DNA from: Candidatus Hodarchaeota archaeon
Lineage (GTDB): Archaea; Asgardarchaeota; Heimdallarchaeia; Hodarchaeales; Hodarchaeaceae
Direction of reading: 5' to 3'
Assembly (NCBI GenBank): GCA_016840305.1
Contig: JAEOSP010000369.1
Span: forward strand, 1 to 9,685
DNA length: 9,685 bases
Below, piece after piece: positions 6,911 to 9,685 of this stretch. A program made the translations under genes and the position numbers. How positions within the stretch are numbered: the first letter of the stretch is position 1; each line of letters opens with the position of its first letter. The notes below the pieces were generated by a model. The model was not told the DNA's origin. It made no database searches and saw nothing but the letters and a program-made list of their open reading frames with translations.

Positions 6911-6918
6911 CACTATAA

Positions 6919-8718
6919 ATGACAATATCAGGAGAAATTAAGTGGGATTTATCAATAATTTTCAATAATAATGAGGAAGCAAGAAATTTCATTGCTATCA
7001 TGGACAAAAAAATTGAAGAAATTCAATCAAAGTATAAAGGAAAAATTAACAGTGAGAATATTGGGATTAATGAACTATATGAATTCTTAGAAGACTGGAA
7101 TGAACTTTACAGCGAAATAGAGGGAGTTTATACCTTTGCGGCGAACCAATTAAATGCAAACCAGACAATTAAAGAATCATTAGAGCTAATGAACACTGTA
7201 AGCAATCTAGCCACAAAAGGAAAAATGATATTGTCTGCATTCCAAATAGAACTGGGAAAAATGCTTTTAGAGTCGAAAGAGATAATCTATGATTCAAAAT
7301 TAGCTGAGTATAGACATTTTCTTGAAAAAATTGTCCATAAAACACAATACATGTTATCGGAGGAAGAAGAGAAAATAATTGTTGAGAAGGATAGGTACGG
7401 TAACAAAGGATGGGCAAAACTTCAAAGTGAATGGTTATCGAGCAGAGAATTCACGATCGTTGATGAAGGAGTAGAGAAAAAAGTCTCTTTTGGGGATATG
7501 TGGCGATATGGTCGATCTTCTATAAGAGAAACAAGAAAAAATGCTCTTGTTAACATTGTAGGTGAGAATGGGCTGTCAAAAGATAAGGAGTTGTACGCTG
7601 CGACTTTGAGAAACATCTGTGGTGATCATATAATGACTTGTAAACGCCGAAAATACCCATCTACCTTCACTTCCAGCTTAATAACTAATGATGTAACTCA
7701 AACACAAGTTAACAATTTAATAGAAGTTATTGAAGAAAGTGCTCATCTTTTCCAAGAATTCCTTTTACTCAAAGCTAAGATAATGGGGACTGAAAAACTG
7801 AAGGGAGAAGATCTTTGGGCACCAATACCAGTAATTCCTAAAAATTTTGAGAAAAATAGCTGGGATAGCGCAAAAGAATTAATAATTAAGGTATATACTC
7901 AATTTGATGAGGAGTTTGGGGCAATTGCTAAAAAAATGTTCGAAGAAAATCATATTGATGCATCACCAAGAAAAGGAAAACGTGCAGGAGCTTACTGTTC
8001 CAGCTTCAAGTTCAAAAAAGAAGCTTTCATCTTGATGTCATTTACAGAAATCTTTGGTGATGTAGAAACACTTGCTCATGAGATGGGACATGCAGTACAT
8101 AGTTACATGTCAGCAAAAAAGCAAAAACCACTAAATGATGCTCTTTCCTATTGTATAGCAGAAGTAGCATCAGAATTTGGACGATTTCTTTTTGTAGATT
8201 ACTTTTTAGGACAGACAAAGGACGAAATTGTCAAGAAATTCATCCTTTTCAACCATCTTGAGACATTGGCAATTATTTGCTTTGAAGTTGGATCACGAAC
8301 AACCTTTGAAAAGAGTCTTTATGATGCCATTGAAGGAGGAGAATACCTCGATGGAGAAAGAATTAGTGATCTATTTCTCGCATCACGAAAGAAATTCTTT
8401 GGTGATGCAATCGAATTTTTACCAGAACAAAAATATGATTGGATCTGGAAACCACACTATTATAGAACTGATCTCCGTTATTATAACTATCCATATTATT
8501 ACGCCGAATTACTAGTAATGGCCCTCTATAATAAGTATAAAAAAGAGGGTGATAAATTTGTACCTCAATTCAAGGAATTATTGTCAGCTGGTGGTTCAGA
8601 GTCATCTTTAGAACTAGGTAAATCTATGGGTATTAATCTTGAATCAAAAGAATTTTGGCAACAGGGAATAAAGGAATTTGAGGTAATTTTGAAAGAAGCG
8701 AAGAAATTGTTCTCATGA
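6919..8718 (+). CDS. pepF: Oligoendopeptidase F, M3-family zinc metallopeptidase
   Basis: This cytosolic zinc peptidase cleaves short peptides internally. Its 599 residues are a full length for PepF-type M3 enzymes. The opening IKWDLSIIFNNNEEARNFI is the family's typical WDLSxxF start. A long helical region follows (about 20-375, with charged stretches), which in M3 enzymes closes over the active-site channel. The zinc site is HEMGH (387-391), with E388 as catalytic base. The third ligand is most likely E415 in IAEVASEFG, 24 residues after H391. The late substrate-binding motif KPHYYRTDLRYYNYPYYYAE (511-530) has H513 and several tyrosines, as expected for stabilising the transition state. There is no signal peptide or membrane helix. 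A GGAGAG site supports the start. The gene is transcribed divergently from the liv operon and seems intact. Its products, short peptides and amino acids, would complement amino acid import. Confidence 0.94.
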   Translation: MTISGEIKWDLSIIFNNNEEARNFIAIMDKKIEEIQSKYKGKINSENIGINELYEFLEDWNELYSEIEGVYTFAANQLNANQTIKESLELMNTVSNLATKGKMILSAFQIELGKMLLESKEIIYDSKLAEYRHFLEKIVHKTQYMLSEEEEKIIVEKDRYGNKGWAKLQSEWLSSREFTIVDEGVEKKVSFGDMWRYGRSSIRETRKNALVNIVGENGLSKDKELYAATLRNICGDHIMTCKRRKYPSTFTSSLITNDVTQTQVNNLIEVIEESAHLFQEFLLLKAKIMGTEKLKGEDLWAPIPVIPKNFEKNSWDSAKELIIKVYTQFDEEFGAIAKKMFEENHIDASPRKGKRAGAYCSSFKFKKEAFILMSFTEIFGDVETLAHEMGHAVHSYMSAKKQKPLNDALSYCIAEVASEFGRFLFVDYFLGQTKDEIVKKFILFNHLETLAIICFEVGSRTTFEKSLYDAIEGGEYLDGERISDLFLASRKKFFGDAIEFLPEQKYDWIWKPHYYRTDLRYYNYPYYYAELLVMALYNKYKKEGDKFVPQFKELLSAGGSESSLELGKSMGINLESKEFWQQGIKEFEVILKEAKKLFS

Positions 8719-8787
8719 AATATTCCCACAAGTCAGCTTCCTGAAAGACAGAAACGATTATATATTAAATAATCTATGAAAATGAGG

Positions 8788-9195
8788 CTATAGATCATTA
8801 ATAACTGTCACTAGAGAATCAGAGGGGTTTGGATTGTAAATACCACTTTTTTGATTCATTTGATAATCAGTTATTTCTAAAAATTCAAACAAATTCATTA
8901 TATCATTCCACCCACGTTTTCCAGGATTTAGTATATGATCAGAACGGATAGCACCATTAATTTTAAGCCCAGGATATTCTCCAAACCAACAAGTAAAAGG
9001 GATACAGAAGACTAGTGCTGGATTATCCCCCTTGGTGAATCCGATAACCATTACCTCAAGAGAGGAGGACGATTCTATTGTCAGAGCAAATTTAATAATA
9101 ATTCTTCCTCTCCTCAAGGTATAACGACTATCTTTTATCTGATATATTTTTCCTTTCTCCTGGGTGGTTACCCAGTCAATTAGCCAGTCCTCCAA
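8788..9195 (-). CDS. Hypothetical protein, start uncertain (possible frameshift near the 5' end)
   Basis: I do not recognise a family. The frame gives 135 residues from a TTG start. It is tryptophan-rich at the N-terminus (EDWLIDW), with a basic strand-like stretch YTLRRGRIIIKFALTIE (25-41), LEVMVIGFTKGDNPALVFCI (46-65) with alternating hydrophobics, and WNDIMNLFEFLEI (96-108), which could be a helix. Overall it looks like a small soluble mixed alpha/beta protein with no signal peptide or membrane helix. The TTG at 9195 has no ribosome-binding site. The frame stays open upstream to a TGA at 9244-9246, without an ATG. An ATG at 9247 lies in another frame, and a one-base change in the T7 run at 9206-9212 would join it to this gene. 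It is convergent with pepF and downstream of the HAD gene on the same strand. Confidence 0.6.
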   Translation of the reverse strand: MEDWLIDWVTTQEKGKIYQIKDSRYTLRRGRIIIKFALTIESSSSLEVMVIGFTKGDNPALVFCIPFTCWFGEYPGLKINGAIRSDHILNPGKRGWNDIMNLFEFLEITDYQMNQKSGIYNPNPSDSLVTVINDL

Positions 9196-9427
9196 GACTA
9201 AAGTATTTTTTTGGTGATTTTTCCCATTTAGAGGAAAGATTTGTCATGTTTACTCTCAGAATGTAACTCATACTACAATTGCTCCTTGATTTCCTTCGAG
9301 ATCCTAGTTATGACTATCATTAAAACTATGAATGATTAATAAAACCACTATAACAGCTTTTAAGGATCTTTTGTTATTATTTTAGGAAAAAGAATCTCAA
9401 CATAGGTTCAAGAAAATAATTTCAGAA
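9196..9427. other. Intergenic stretch with no gene recognised
   Basis: These 232 AT-rich bases show no convincing coding frame, RNA gene or repeat. The left end (9196-9247) may be the true 5' end of the hypothetical gene. Just behind the HAD stop the minus strand has only a short TTTTT (9388-9393 area), which is a weak terminator candidate. Confidence 0.5.
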
Positions 9428-9685
9428 TCAGAATATCAAATCTTCCAATCTGGAGACTATTTTCACATTTTCAGGGATTTTAGGAAAAACGAATGATGAC
9501 GCTGGGTTTTTAATCAATATGAAGTCCATATTTGCACGTATACTTGCTTCTAGATCAGAAGGAGAGTCACCTACAAACAATACATTGCTTTTGTTTATCT
9601 TAAAATTATCAATCGACATAAATAACGATGATGGATCAGGTTTGGGCTTTTCAGAATTATCTAAATGAATTACTGATTCAAAATA
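9428..9685 (-). CDS. HAD-superfamily phosphatase (C-terminal part, N-terminus outside the window)
   Basis: The frame enters from the right edge and gives the last 85 residues. KPKPDP near the visible start carries the conserved lysine of HAD motif III. NVLFVGDSPSDLEASIRANM carries motif IV, the acidic GDxxxD pair that holds magnesium. The pattern KPKPDP ... VGDSxxDxxAxxxAxM is that of the phosphoglycolate phosphatase/beta-phosphoglucomutase-like HAD subfamily. The catalytic DxD of motif I and the cap domain, which would tell the substrate, lie beyond the edge. The protein would be a soluble hydrolase. An ATG at 9619 is internal to the conserved fold (it follows motif III), so it is not the start. 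Confidence 0.85.
   Translation of the reverse strand, partial: YFESVIHLDNSEKPKPDPSSLFMSIDNFKINKSNVLFVGDSPSDLEASIRANMDFILIKNPASSFVFPKIPENVKIVSRLEDLIF

Larger units (their letters stand above)
6548..6918. other. Divergent intergenic region between livJ and pepF
   Basis: These 371 bases contain no convincing gene. A 61-codon minus-strand frame starting inside pepF (6822-7007) lacks any recognisable feature. The stretch is very AT-rich and holds candidate TATA boxes for both directions, one perfect inverted repeat (6791-6814) and the pepF ribosome-binding site. It therefore looks like a control region for both transcription units. Confidence 0.65.

Noticed and set aside
8228..8515. Plus-strand 95-codon frame inside pepF
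   Set aside because: It overlaps the active-site half of the peptidase in another frame, and its product is a shadow with no feature of its own.
8756..8774. Inverted repeat GATTAT/ATAATC between pepF and the hypothetical gene
   Set aside because: It is only 6 bp, all AT-rich with one G-C pair, and has no T-run on either side. It is too weak to call a terminator.
9401..9420. GGTTCAAG, resembling a tRNA T-loop
   Set aside because: No matching T-stem, acceptor stem or anticodon arm can be formed around it.

Overview
This is an AT-rich window from what looks like an archaeon. The pointers are a substrate-binding protein with a threonine-rich stalk and a C-terminal PGF-plus-membrane-helix-plus-basic-tail sorting signal in place of a lipobox, TATA-like boxes upstream of genes, and an oligo-T tract after the first gene of the operon. 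The style of the stalk and tail would suit an Asgard or another low-GC archaeal lineage, but the lineage is inferred from style and not established.

Layout. Positions 1-6547 hold a minus-strand operon for a branched-chain/polar amino acid (HAAT/Liv) ABC transporter, transcribed right to left: livJ (binding protein), livF (ATPase), livH (permease), livM (permease), and a livG-type ATPase that runs off the left edge. The livG-type gene encodes an in-frame fusion: about 190 residues carrying four predicted membrane helices precede the ABC ATPase domain. A 371-base AT-rich divergent intergenic region (6548-6918) separates the operon from a plus-strand M3-family oligoendopeptidase F (6919-8718). 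On the right are a minus-strand hypothetical gene (8788-9195, uncertain start), a 232-base gap with nothing recognisable, and the C-terminal part of a HAD-type phosphatase (9428 to the right edge).

How the genes fit together. LivJ should capture an amino acid or a similar small polar ligand outside the cell while tethered to the membrane by its C-terminal anchor. LivH and LivM form the channel, and LivF with the LivG-type domain power it. All three membrane proteins carry enlarged segments predicted to face outside: about 100 residues in LivH, about 90 and 60 in LivM, and about 50 in the extra domain on LivG. This suggests a remodelled outer surface. The divergent cytosolic oligopeptidase would release amino acids from peptides, so the neighbourhood reads as amino acid/peptide nutrition.

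The most unusual item is the four-helix/LivG fusion. The rest of the operon is a recognisable transporter with lineage-specific elaborations, and I do not claim an entirely new system.
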